From DASRTE01 sp035316885 (lineage in GTDB: Bacteria; Actinomycetota; Actinomycetes; Jiangellales; Jiangellaceae), in NCBI GenBank assembly GCA_035316885.1, contig DATHII010000209.1, positions 1 to 5,623 of the forward strand: a DNA stretch of 5,623 nucleotides, read 5' to 3'. Under the pieces are notes generated by a model that was given only the letters and a program-made list of their open reading frames with translations, did no database searches and was not told the DNA's origin. The translations under genes were made by a program, and so were the position numbers. Shown one piece after another: positions 1-5,623 of this stretch (the stretch's first letter is position 1; every line of letters begins with the position of its first letter).

Positions 1-3
1 CGG

Positions 4-249
4 TCAGCTCTCGCAGCCGATTCCGTCGCGATCCCTGCCGAAGCCGTGCGGGTCGGGCGCCCGCACAGCAATGTCGCGCGCGTCAACGTGGGCACAGTCC
101 AGGTCCGGTGGGTATGGCGGGATGCACACACCCGGGGATGCCGGGTCACAGCCATCACCTCGCAGCTCGTCATCAGGGTCGGGTGGCTCCGCGGGCGGTT
201 GCGGCTGAGGATTCTCCGGCGGCGGCAACGGGTCGGGCTCCTCCCACAT
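4..249 (-). CDS. Excalibur-domain protein, short and proline-rich, possibly N-terminally truncated
   Basis: An 81-residue ORF. Residues about 5-30 are an acidic, proline-rich linker. Residues about 33-81 carry a cysteine-flanked segment (CDP...VCIPPYPPDLDC) ending in DPHGFGRDRDGIGCES, which closely matches the Excalibur calcium-binding motif (DxDxDGxGCE) at the C-terminus of actinobacterial secreted proteins. In that family the aspartates bind calcium and the cysteines probably form a disulfide outside the cell. Relatives normally have a signal peptide or membrane segment ahead of the proline linker. Here the ATG lies five codons after an in-frame TGA, no hydrophobic segment is visible, and no purine-rich ribosome binding site precedes the start. 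The domain call is firm. Whether this is an intact gene or the remnant of a longer one cut by a frameshift or rearrangement is open. Confidence 0.55.
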   Translation of the reverse strand: MWEEPDPLPPPENPQPQPPAEPPDPDDELRGDGCDPASPGVCIPPYPPDLDCAHVDARDIAVRAPDPHGFGRDRDGIGCES

Positions 250-254
250 GTGGG
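243..254. repeat. 12-bp perfect palindrome CCCACATGTGGG at the Excalibur ORF start
   Basis: CCCACATGTGGG is identical to its reverse complement and contains the ATG (247-249 on the minus strand) of the Excalibur ORF. It lies in the roughly 90-base gap between this ORF and the divergent DUF1992 gene. It could be an operator half-site pair or simply chance. No second copy was noticed in the window. Confidence 0.35.
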
Positions 255-340
255 CTTGAGTGGATCACCGCCGCAGGCAAGCGTCAGCCCCTGGTGGGTA
301 CGCTCGAGTATCCGGCCTCCTCAGCAAACAGGGAACCGTC

Positions 341-865
341 GTGACCGAGCGCAAGCCCGCAGGCATGCGGTTCGAGTCTTGGGTCGAGCGTTTGATCCTC
401 GAGGCACAGGAACGAGGCGAGTTCGACCACCTTCCCGGCGCCGGCAAGCCCCTGCCCGGCCTCACCGGTCAGTACGACGAGATGTGGTGGATCAAGCAAC
501 TCGCGCAGCGTGAGCGCGTCTCGACGCTGCCTCCGATGCTGGCCATGCGCAAGGAGGCCGAGGACCTACTCGACGGCCTCGCCGACGTATCCTCCGAGGC
601 TTCGGTACGTGACCTCGTGGAGAACTACAACGCCCGGGTCGTCGAAGCGCTCCGCCGGCCACAGGACGGCCCGCTGTTCGCCGTCCCTCGCCGCCTCGCC
701 GTCGACGAGGTTCTCGCCGAGTGGGGCCGCCGTCGGGCAGCACGAAACACTCCGGCAGGCAGCCAGACCGTGCCTACCGATGCGGACGAAAGGGGGCGGA
801 GCACCCGCCCTCGCCTGCGCCTGTGGCACCGCGCGCGACGCGCTGGGTCAACCCCCGATGGCTAG
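341..865 (+). CDS. DUF1992 (DnaJ-C28 conserved domain) protein
   Basis: A 174-residue protein. After an N-terminus reading MTERKPAGMRFESWVERLI, residues about 11-38 contain FESWVE...EAQERGEFDHLPGAGKPL, the hallmark of DUF1992, the domain shared with vertebrate DNAJC28. There is no J domain. The rest of the conserved region includes the DEMWWIKQL segment and a helical stretch to about residue 130. The last 45 or so residues are basic and poorly conserved in appearance. The GTG at 341 is chosen because AGGGAA sits five bases upstream and it opens the protein just ahead of the conserved block. An in-frame ATG at 260 would add an atypical 27-residue extension. The molecular role of bacterial DUF1992 proteins is not established; a chaperone-related role is only suggested by the family name. 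The stop overlaps the start of the next gene by 8 bases, so translational coupling is likely. Confidence 0.88.
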   Translation: MTERKPAGMRFESWVERLILEAQERGEFDHLPGAGKPLPGLTGQYDEMWWIKQLAQRERVSTLPPMLAMRKEAEDLLDGLADVSSEASVRDLVENYNARVVEALRRPQDGPLFAVPRRLAVDEVLAEWGRRRAARNTPAGSQTVPTDADERGRSTRPRLRLWHRARRAGSTPDG

Positions 866-1640
866 CCAGGAGGAGAAGGCGCGGCGGTTCCGGGCGCTGC
901 ACAACGGCGAGCCTTTCGTGATCCCTAACCCGTGGGACGCCGGCTCGGCCAGAGTGCTGGCGGCACTCGGGTTCAAGGCACTGGCCAGCACGAGCTCCGG
1001 CTTTGCTTTCACACTCGGGCGCCTGGACGGCAATGTCACCCTGGACGAGGTCGTCGACCATGCGGCGTCGCTCGACCGGGCTACGGAGTTGCCCGTCTCC
1101 GTCGACCTCGAGAACGGCTACGGACCGGACCCGGAGCAGGCCGCGCTCGCCATCAGCAGGGTCGCCGAGGCCGGTGCGGTGGGCGCCTCGATCGAGGACT
1201 ACGACCCCGCGGGATACCTTTACGAGCTCCAGCACGCCGTCGAGCGGGTCGCGGCGGCCGCCGCGGCGGCGCGGAACATGGGATTCCCGTTCACGCTGAC
1301 CGCTCGGGCGGAGAACCACATCCGCGGCAACCCTGACCTCGGCGACACCATTACCCGTCTGCAGGCCTTCGACGAGTCGGGCGCGGACGTGCTCTACGCG
1401 CCCGGACTACGTACGGTCGATGAGGTCCGCGCCGTCTGCGCGGCCGTCTCGAAGCCAGTGAACGTGCTCGCGCAGCCCGGACTGTCAATGCACGAGATCA
1501 TCGCCGCTGGTGGCCAGCGCGTGAGCGTTGGCGGCGGCCTTGCCTGGGTTGCGGCCCACGCGCTGGCCGCCGCGGCCACCGCCATCCGGGAAACCGGCGA
1601 CTTCTCCGTACTGTCGGCGAGGCCGCCACTCAACGAGTGA
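858..1640 (+). CDS. PEP mutase / isocitrate lyase superfamily protein (phosphonomutase-like)
   Basis: A 260-residue TIM-barrel protein, the usual length for the COG2513-type isocitrate lyase/phosphoenolpyruvate mutase group. Visible signatures are IPNPWDAGSARVL (22-34), TSSG (45-48), the metal-site strand VDLENGYG (82-89), GASIEDYD (109-116), TARAEN (148-153) and VLYAPGL (178-184). Asp83, Glu85, Glu113 and Asp114 are the likely magnesium-site residues by family analogy, and Arg150 the substrate arginine. The KxCGH loop with the catalytic cysteine of isocitrate and methylisocitrate lyases is absent: after IED comes YDPAGYLYELQHAVERV. A standard lyase reaction is therefore unlikely. The true reaction (C-P mutase, oxaloacetate hydrolase-like or other) cannot be read from sequence. 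The ATG at 858 overlaps the DUF1992 stop, and the family-typical N-terminus begins here. It is probably co-transcribed with DUF1992. Confidence 0.9.
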   Translation: MASQEEKARRFRALHNGEPFVIPNPWDAGSARVLAALGFKALASTSSGFAFTLGRLDGNVTLDEVVDHAASLDRATELPVSVDLENGYGPDPEQAALAISRVAEAGAVGASIEDYDPAGYLYELQHAVERVAAAAAAARNMGFPFTLTARAENHIRGNPDLGDTITRLQAFDESGADVLYAPGLRTVDEVRAVCAAVSKPVNVLAQPGLSMHEIIAAGGQRVSVGGGLAWVAAHALAAAATAIRETGDFSVLSARPPLNE

Positions 1641-1641
1641 C

Positions 1642-1661
1642 TCGGCGGATGGCCACGCCGA
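1642..1661. terminator. Weak hairpin between convergent genes
   Basis: TCGGCG (1642-1647) can pair with CGCCGA (1656-1661) around an 8-base loop, in the 27-base gap between the stop codons of the mutase-like gene and the convergent MocR gene. There is no T-tract on either side. It could act as a weak bidirectional terminator, but GC-rich DNA forms such stems by chance. Confidence 0.22.
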
Positions 1662-1667
1662 CTGGCG

Positions 1668-3101
1668 TCACCGCAGGATGGCGGTGAGGCGGTCGAGTGC
1701 ACGGTCCAGGTCGGCGGCCGTCGCGTGACCGTAGCCGAGCACGAAACCTGGCCCCGACGGGTCGGGCGTCATGCGGTAGTCGTCGAGGTCCACGACGAGC
1801 ACTCCGGCACGACCGGCCTCGGCCACGACTGCCGCCGCGTCCCGGCCGACGGGAAGCGAGATGACGGCGTGCAGCCCGGCGGCCAGCCCGCGGATGCCGG
1901 TCACTCCGTCGAGACCGGCGAGCCGGCGGACCAAGCGCGCACGGCGCTCCGCGTAAATGCGACGCTGCCGGGCGACGTGCCGCCGAAGTCCGCCGTTCCC
2001 GACGTACGACGCCAGCGCACGCTGCACGACCTCCGACACCGGCATCCCGGTGGCCTCGCGGATCGCGAGAACCGCCTCGACCAGTTCCGGCGATGCCACC
2101 ACGTAGGCCACTCGCAGGCCCTGGCTCATCACCTTGGACAGCGTCCCGACATAGGCGACCCGACCACCGGTGTCGAGAGATGCGAGTGCTGGCACCGGTG
2201 TGGCGCCGAAGCGGAACTCGCTGTCGTAGTCGTCTTCCACCACCAGGACGTTGCGCTGCGCGGCCCAGCGCAGCACAGCGAGCCGTCGCTCGACCGGCAG
2301 GCGACCGCCGAGCGGGTACTGGTGACTGGGCGTGAGGTAGAGCATCCGCGTGTCGGCCGGCGCCGCAGGCAGATCCTCGACGATCACGCCGTCGTCGTCG
2401 ACCGCGACCGGGTGCAGACGTGCGCCGGCCAGGGTGAGGATCGCCTTGGCCGACGGGTAGCCGGGCTCCTCGACCGCAGCGGCGCGCCCGGCGACGCCGT
2501 ACGCATCGGCCAGCAGGCGGATCGCATCGCCCGTCCCCGCCGTGACCACGACCTCGTCCGGTCCGCAGGCGAGCCCGCGCGCCCGCCTGACGTGCTCGGC
2601 GATCGCGACCCGGAGCTCGTGTAGCCCCGCCAGCGGTAGCTCGACGTGCGTCACCTGAGCCGACGACGCGTCCCGCCATGCCCGCCGCCATGCCGGGTCG
2701 ACAAGTCCTGACGTGTCCGGGCGGCCAGGAATCAGGTCGATGAGCGGACGAGGTCGATCGACCCGCTCTTCGGCGCGGGGGTCGACCTCGGATCCGGCCG
2801 CAAGTGGCTCGAGTTGCGTGCTCTCGATGCCCGCTGCGACGTAAGTCCCTGAGCCGTGCCGGGACTCGACCCAGCCCTCTCCCTCGAGCTCGGTCAGAGC
2901 CGCGACGATCGTCGCCCTCGACACGCCCAGATGGGCTGCGAGCGCGCGCGAGGAGGGTAGCCGCTGACCCGCCGCGAACGAGCTGACCCGGATCGACTGA
3001 CGCACCTGCTCAGCGACCTGCTGACGCAGGTCTGGCCGGCCGGCGTTGTCCGTCCGGTCGAGAAGGAGCGGCAGGTCGACCTCTTCCGTTGTACGAACCA
3101 A
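1668..3101 (-). CDS. MocR/PdxR-type regulator (GntR winged helix + aminotransferase-like domain)
   Basis: A 477-residue protein from the proposed TTG start, the normal length for MocR regulators. Residues about 24-88 are a GntR winged helix: QQVAEQVRQSIR, LPSSRALAAHLGVSRATI as helix-turn-helix, then HGSGTYV as the wing. After a linker (about 89-130) comes a fold-type I aminotransferase domain with AGTGDAI, TPSHQYPLGG, VVEDDYDSEFR and YVGTLSK. Lys323 is the expected pyridoxal-phosphate lysine and the EDDYDSE aspartates/tyrosine complete the cofactor site, so cofactor binding looks intact. Known MocR proteins use this domain as a ligand sensor rather than as an enzyme. The start is uncertain. 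The frame stays open far upstream, but homology to the family begins near LPLLLDR, and TTG at 3101 or 3113 are the closest in-frame starts; neither has a convincing ribosome binding site. It is divergent from a PNPOx-like gene, the classic arrangement for a regulator and its target, with likely autoregulation. Confidence 0.9.
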   Translation of the reverse strand: MVRTTEEVDLPLLLDRTDNAGRPDLRQQVAEQVRQSIRVSSFAAGQRLPSSRALAAHLGVSRATIVAALTELEGEGWVESRHGSGTYVAAGIESTQLEPLAAGSEVDPRAEERVDRPRPLIDLIPGRPDTSGLVDPAWRRAWRDASSAQVTHVELPLAGLHELRVAIAEHVRRARGLACGPDEVVVTAGTGDAIRLLADAYGVAGRAAAVEEPGYPSAKAILTLAGARLHPVAVDDDGVIVEDLPAAPADTRMLYLTPSHQYPLGGRLPVERRLAVLRWAAQRNVLVVEDDYDSEFRFGATPVPALASLDTGGRVAYVGTLSKVMSQGLRVAYVVASPELVEAVLAIREATGMPVSEVVQRALASYVGNGGLRRHVARQRRIYAERRARLVRRLAGLDGVTGIRGLAAGLHAVISLPVGRDAAAVVAEAGRAGVLVVDLDDYRMTPDPSGPGFVLGYGHATAADLDRALDRLTAILR

Positions 3102-3111
3102 GGCATCGTCC

Positions 3112-3160
3112 AAGTGGTCTTGTTCAGAATGGTTGAAGTGGCCTTTAGTACAGACCACTA
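3112..3160. promoter_or_regulatory. Candidate MocR operator: three AAGTGG-type repeats
   Basis: Between the MocR and PNPOx-like genes lie AAGTGGTCTTG (3112-3122), AAGTGGCCTTT (3136-3146) and AGACCACTA (3152-3160, reading TAGTGGTCT on the minus strand). The first two are direct repeats 24 bases apart. The first and third form a perfect 8-base inverted repeat (AGTGGTCT/AGACCACT). Multiple repeated sites with mixed orientation between a MocR gene and its divergent target are typical of this regulator family. From memory, AAGTGG-containing boxes have been reported for actinobacterial PdxR. Assignment to this MocR is inferred from position. Confidence 0.6.
3120..3149 (+). promoter_or_regulatory. 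Candidate promoter of the PNPOx-like gene
   Basis: TTGTTC (3120-3125) and TTTAGT (3144-3149), 18 bases apart, resemble -35 and -10 boxes of a housekeeping sigma promoter. They would give a transcript beginning near 3156, about 24 bases before the ATG. The first AAGTGG repeat abuts the -35 and the second covers the approach to the -10, so bound regulator would contact or block polymerase. Predicted from the boxes only. Confidence 0.35.
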
Positions 3161-3179
3161 TCGAGGCAGAGTAGCAGCC

Positions 3180-3857
3180 ATGACGACCGAACTGCTGCCC
3201 GTCACCAAGCGAACCCGCGTCCATCGACTCCGCGAGCGCCAGGTGCGCGATCGCGCCGTCCTTTACGAGATCCTCGACGGCGGGTTGGTCGCGCACGTCG
3301 CCCTCTGCGTCGAAGGCGAGCCCATGCTGCTCCCGGTCGCGTACGCCCGCGACGGTGACCGCCTGCTCCTGCACGGCTCCACCGCAGCAGGGTTGCTGCG
3401 GGCGGTGGCCGGCGGCGCACCGATCGCCGTTGCCGTCACGCACGTCGACGGGCTCGTCTTCGCCCGCTCGATCTTCGACTCGAGCATGAACTACCGATCC
3501 GCGGTCGTGTTCGGGACCGCACGGGTGGTCGAGGGCGACGAGCGCGTCACCGCGCTTCGAGCGCTCAGCGACCACCTGATGCCAGGGCGGTGGGACGAGG
3601 TCCGGCCTCCGACGGCCCGCGAGCTCGCCGCCACCCTCGTGCTAGCCCTACCTCTCGACGAGGTGTCGGTGAAGGTCCGCACCGGTGGACCCTCCGCCGA
3701 GGAGGCCGCCGATCCGGCCATCTGGGCTGGCGTCCTGCCTCTGCGCGCGCACACCGGTGAGCCCCTACCGGCAGACGACCTCTCACCCGACGTCCCACTA
3801 CCCGACTCGCTGCGCGCCGCCCGGCGACGCCACGTCCCCGCGACGACCGCCGACTGA
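3180..3857 (+). CDS. Pyridoxamine 5'-phosphate oxidase-like FMN-binding split-barrel protein
   Basis: A 225-residue protein of the Pyridox_ox_2-type family. The N-terminal block TKRTRVHRLRERQVRDRAVL (9-28) is followed by a split beta-barrel pattern: LVAHVALCVEGEPMLLPVAY, then DRLLLHGSTAAGLL, then SMNYRSAVVFGTA with Met103-Asn104-Tyr105-Arg106. The end of the domain carries PGRWDEVRPPT and IWAGVLPL near Trp182. Relatives bind FMN or F420 and many have no proven reaction; only some are true pyridoxamine phosphate oxidases. I would not call it PdxH. The ATG at 3180 is preferred over an upstream in-frame ATG at 3114, which would start within the regulatory repeats. Its ribosome binding site is weak (GAGG about 13 bases upstream). 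The adjacent divergent MocR gene suggests its expression follows vitamin B6 or amino-compound status. Confidence 0.88.
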   Translation: MTTELLPVTKRTRVHRLRERQVRDRAVLYEILDGGLVAHVALCVEGEPMLLPVAYARDGDRLLLHGSTAAGLLRAVAGGAPIAVAVTHVDGLVFARSIFDSSMNYRSAVVFGTARVVEGDERVTALRALSDHLMPGRWDEVRPPTARELAATLVLALPLDEVSVKVRTGGPSAEEAADPAIWAGVLPLRAHTGEPLPADDLSPDVPLPDSLRAARRRHVPATTAD

Positions 3858-3890
3858 CCACCAACCGGATGAATTGAGGAGCCACCACCC

Positions 3891-4178
3891 ATGTCCAGCA
3901 GAACTGTGAATTCGTACCTGGCTGACCTCGGCGCACGGGTCGCTTCCGACGGCATCACCGCTCACAGCGGCGACGCGCTCGTCGTTGGCGACGTGGCACT
4001 TGCGGTCGCTCCGGCCGCGGCGACCGTGCTTGCCGACCTCGGCCAGCCGGAGGTTGCCAGACTGCGTGCGTTGGCGGTCGTCTCCTCCGCCGTGCTACGG
4101 AACCCGGCTGCCACCAGATCGCTTGGTTCAGCACTCGCCCGCGTCGTGTCGGGCCTGGAACCCGCCGCCGCGGCGTGA
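3891..4178 (+). CDS. Small alanine-rich protein of unknown function
   Basis: A 95-residue ORF that I do not recognise. The start is well supported: GAGGAG (3876-3881) lies 9 bases upstream of ATG, and codon use is mostly GC-ending, as in neighbouring genes. The protein begins MSSRTVNSYLADLGARVASD, is rich in Ala, Val and Leu, and alternates short hydrophobic and charged stretches, suggesting a soluble helical protein; no clear membrane segment, cysteines or metal motifs are seen. It starts 33 bases after the PNPOx-like gene on the same strand and may share its transcript and MocR control. That link is inferred from spacing only. Confidence 0.6.
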   Translation: MSSRTVNSYLADLGARVASDGITAHSGDALVVGDVALAVAPAAATVLADLGQPEVARLRALAVVSSAVLRNPAATRSLGSALARVVSGLEPAAAA

Positions 4179-4246
4179 CGATCGAGCGGTCACGAGGGGT
4201 TTCCACAAGGGTCGTTCTCGCCTGTCGTGGTGTCAGACCCGGCCGG

Positions 4247-4252
4247 TATCGT
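4247..4252 (+). promoter_or_regulatory. Possible -10 box for a leaderless HNH transcript
   Basis: TATCGT sits eight bases before the ATG at 4260, so transcription could start at or next to the start codon. No ribosome binding site is visible upstream of this ATG, which fits a leaderless message, common in actinobacteria. No clear -35 partner is seen, so this is tentative. Confidence 0.3.
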
Positions 4253-4267
4253 CGTACACATGTTCGA
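4252..4267. promoter_or_regulatory. LexA-binding SOS box overlapping the HNH gene start
   Basis: TCGTACACATGTTCGA differs at one position from a perfect palindromic actinobacterial SOS box (TCGAAC-N4-GTTCGA). The mismatch is T for A at the fourth base of the left half, and the right half is perfect. The ATG of the DUF222-HNH gene (4260-4262) lies inside it. LexA bound here would sit on the start codon and the probable transcription start, repressing the gene until DNA damage. Several mycobacterial 13E12/DUF222 genes are known LexA targets, which supports the call. Confidence 0.78.
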
Positions 4268-5623
4268 ACAGGTGATCGGTCTCGGCGACCGGCTCGCTAC
4301 GCTGGTCGACGGGCTGGACCCGGACACGGTGTCCGGCCCGGCGGCCGGTGAGTTGTGGTCCGCGCTGGACCGGGTAGAGCGGCTGGCCGGCGCGGGTAAG
4401 AAGACGCTGCTGGCCCGCCGGCTGGCCGACACCCACGTTCCCGACCGGTCCGGGGTCAAGACCGCCGCCGAGGAGCTGGCCCGCCGAGCCGGGACCACGG
4501 TGGGCGCGGCACGGGACGCGGTGGACACCTCGACCCGGCTACCGGATCTGCCCCACGTCGATGCCGCGGTCCGCCGTGGTGACCTGTCCGCCGCGCAGGC
4601 CGCGGTGGTTGCCGCCGCCGCAGCGGCCGACCCGCGCGCCGAACTCCGGCTACTCGAGCTGGCCGGCTCGGCGTCGCTGCCCGAGCTGCGCGAGGAGTGC
4701 GCCCGGGTGAAGGCCGCCGCCGATCCCAATCCGGACGCTACGAACCAGCGGCTGCACCGGGGCCGGCGGCTGCGCCGGTTCACCGGCCCGGACGGCGCCT
4801 GGACCATGATCGCCACGGGCACCCCACAGGCCGGCGCCGCGATCAACACCGCGCTGGGCCCGATCATCGACCAGGTCTTCGCCGCCGCCCGCCGCGAGGG
4901 CCGCCGGGAACCCTACGAGGCCTACGCCTTCGACGCGCTGCTGGCCCTGGTGGAGCGGGCCACCGGTGTGACCGACGGGCGAGTAGGCGGCGCCGCGGTG
5001 CGCACCAGCGACGGTGGCGGCGAAGAGCGGGCCATCGACTCCGATTCCGACACTGCTGGCGGCGGCCCGACCGAGCAGGCGCCCGCCACGGCCGGGCGCC
5101 CGGGGTTCACCCCGCGGTATCTGGCGCTGCTACGGGTCGACCTCGAAGCCCTGCGCTGGGGCGCCGTGAGCGGGCAGGAACTGTGTGAGATCAGCGGGGT
5201 CGGCCCGATCCCCGTGTCCGTGGCCCGCGGGCTGCTCGGCCACGCCGTCCTGAAGCTGGTCATCACCCGCGGCGTCGATGTGGCCAACGTCACCCACCTG
5301 GGCCGTGGACCCACCGCCGCCCAACGCATCGCGCTGGCCTGGGCCAGCCCCGGCTGCACCGTCGCCGGCTGCCCCCGCACCCGGGTCGAATACGACCACC
5401 GCGAACCCTGGGCCCGCACCCGGCGCACCCGCCTGGACGAACTCGACCCGCTGTGCGAACACCACCACGACCTCAAAACCCACCACCGCTGGGCCCTCGT
5501 GGCCGGCCACGGCAAACGCGCCATGCTCCCACCCGAGGACCCCCGACACGCCCAACATCAGGCGGGCTCGACGAGATCGAACGGGACGCGACGCCGGCGT
5601 ACGAGCACGGAGATGGGCGAGCC
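4260..5623 (+). CDS. DUF222 / 13E12-type HNH endonuclease, open at the right edge
   Basis: A frame of 454 full codons from ATG with no stop in the window. Residues 1 to about 245 match the helical DUF222 region (LWSALDRVERLAGAGKKTLLA, LSAAQAAVVAAAA, GAWTMIATGTPQAGAAI). A low-complexity Gly/Ser/Asp linker covers about 245-285, followed by RPGFTPRYLALLRVDLEAL and the pre-HNH block GVGPIPVSVARGLL. The HNH nuclease motif is complete: Cys366/Cys371, Asp379-His380 in YDHREPW, then LCEHHHDLKTHH (398-409). Cysteines 366, 371 and 399 with His402/403 probably hold a structural zinc, and His380 is the expected catalytic base. The nuclease target is unknown. The family usually ends soon after the PPEDPRH segment (about residue 430), so little is probably missing. 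The last 20 or so codons look unlike a family tail. The start codon lies in an SOS box, so expression is probably damage-inducible. Confidence 0.88.
   Translation, partial: MFEQVIGLGDRLATLVDGLDPDTVSGPAAGELWSALDRVERLAGAGKKTLLARRLADTHVPDRSGVKTAAEELARRAGTTVGAARDAVDTSTRLPDLPHVDAAVRRGDLSAAQAAVVAAAAAADPRAELRLLELAGSASLPELREECARVKAAADPNPDATNQRLHRGRRLRRFTGPDGAWTMIATGTPQAGAAINTALGPIIDQVFAAARREGRREPYEAYAFDALLALVERATGVTDGRVGGAAVRTSDGGGEERAIDSDSDTAGGGPTEQAPATAGRPGFTPRYLALLRVDLEALRWGAVSGQELCEISGVGPIPVSVARGLLGHAVLKLVITRGVDVANVTHLGRGPTAAQRIALAWASPGCTVAGCPRTRVEYDHREPWARTRRTRLDELDPLCEHHHDLKTHHRWALVAGHGKRAMLPPEDPRHAQHQAGSTRSNGTRRRRTSTEMGE
5558..5623 (-). CDS. Possible 3' end of a convergent gene
   Basis: Read on the minus strand, the last 66 bases give 21 codons ending SPISVLVRRRRVPFDLVEPA and a TGA at 5558-5560. 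Nearly all third positions are G or C and the mix of hydrophobic and charged residues looks protein-like, more so than the Arg/Thr/Ser-rich tail in the overlapping HNH frame. If real, a gene entering from the right would converge on and overlap the HNH frame. Twenty-one codons are too few to name a family. Confidence 0.3.
   Translation of the reverse strand, partial: GSPISVLVRRRRVPFDLVEPA

Noticed and set aside
1251..1264. 14-bp perfect palindrome GCGGCGGCCGCCGC
   Set aside because: It falls in an alanine run of the mutase-like gene, where GCG/GCC codons produce such palindromes without regulatory meaning.
1725..2624. A 299-codon open frame on the plus strand
   Set aside because: It is the antisense shadow of the MocR gene; its composition (many His, Asp, Arg) is unlike a protein, while the minus frame has full GntR and aminotransferase motifs.
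3102..3575. Upstream extension of the MocR frame by up to 158 codons
   Set aside because: It runs antisense through the PNPOx-like gene and the operator repeats, and MocR homology starts only near residue 10 of the proposed protein.
4179..4246. Gap before the HNH gene examined for an attachment site, small RNA or terminator
   Set aside because: No convincing hairpin with T-tract, repeat or RNA-like structure was seen; only the -10 candidate and SOS box at its right end stand out.
4190..4867. A 225-codon open frame on the minus strand
   Set aside because: Antisense shadow of the DUF222 region; it is a Ser/Arg/Ala-rich low-complexity translation with no recognisable domain.
5130..5558. A 142-codon open frame on the minus strand
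   Set aside because: It lies opposite the conserved HNH motif and reads as Gly/Ala/Val-rich sequence without family features.

Overview
The window is very GC-rich, with G or C at most third codon positions. It carries families typical of actinobacteria: a proline-rich Excalibur protein, a DUF1992 protein, a MocR regulator beside a split-barrel flavin-binding protein, and a DUF222/13E12-type HNH protein with a mycobacterial-style SOS box. A high-GC actinomycete chromosome (Pseudonocardia, Mycobacterium or Nocardioides-like) fits best. The genus cannot be fixed from the sequence alone.

Layout. At the left edge a short minus-strand ORF (4-249) encodes a proline-rich tail plus an Excalibur calcium-binding motif, with no visible signal peptide. 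Transcribed away from it on the plus strand is a two-gene unit: a DUF1992 (DnaJ-C28-like) protein (341-865), overlapped by 8 bases by a PEP mutase/isocitrate lyase superfamily protein (858-1640). Converging on this pair from the right is a MocR-type regulator (GntR winged helix fused to an aminotransferase fold; 1668-3101, minus). It shares a roughly 80-base control region with the divergent gene for a PNPOx-like FMN-binding split-barrel protein (3180-3857, plus). That region holds three AAGTGG-type repeats, two direct and one inverted, which are strong candidates for the MocR operator. A 95-residue protein of unknown function with a good ribosome binding site follows at 3891-4178. From 4260 to the right edge runs a DUF222 + HNH nuclease gene with no stop in the window. 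Its start codon lies inside a near-perfect LexA/SOS box (4252-4267). The last 66 bases may also hold the 3' end of a convergent minus-strand gene.

How the genes may work together. The MocR protein probably senses a pyridoxal-phosphate-related ligand or an amino-compound adduct and controls the divergent PNPOx-like gene, perhaps together with the small downstream ORF. The DUF1992-mutase pair is translationally linked but has no obvious functional tie to the rest. The HNH gene appears to be an independent DNA-damage-inducible unit. I see no RNA genes, CRISPR arrays, insertion sequences or clear multi-gene defence system. The most interesting signals are the SOS box fused to the HNH start codon, the MocR-site cluster, and the altered codon use and odd tail at the end of the HNH gene.
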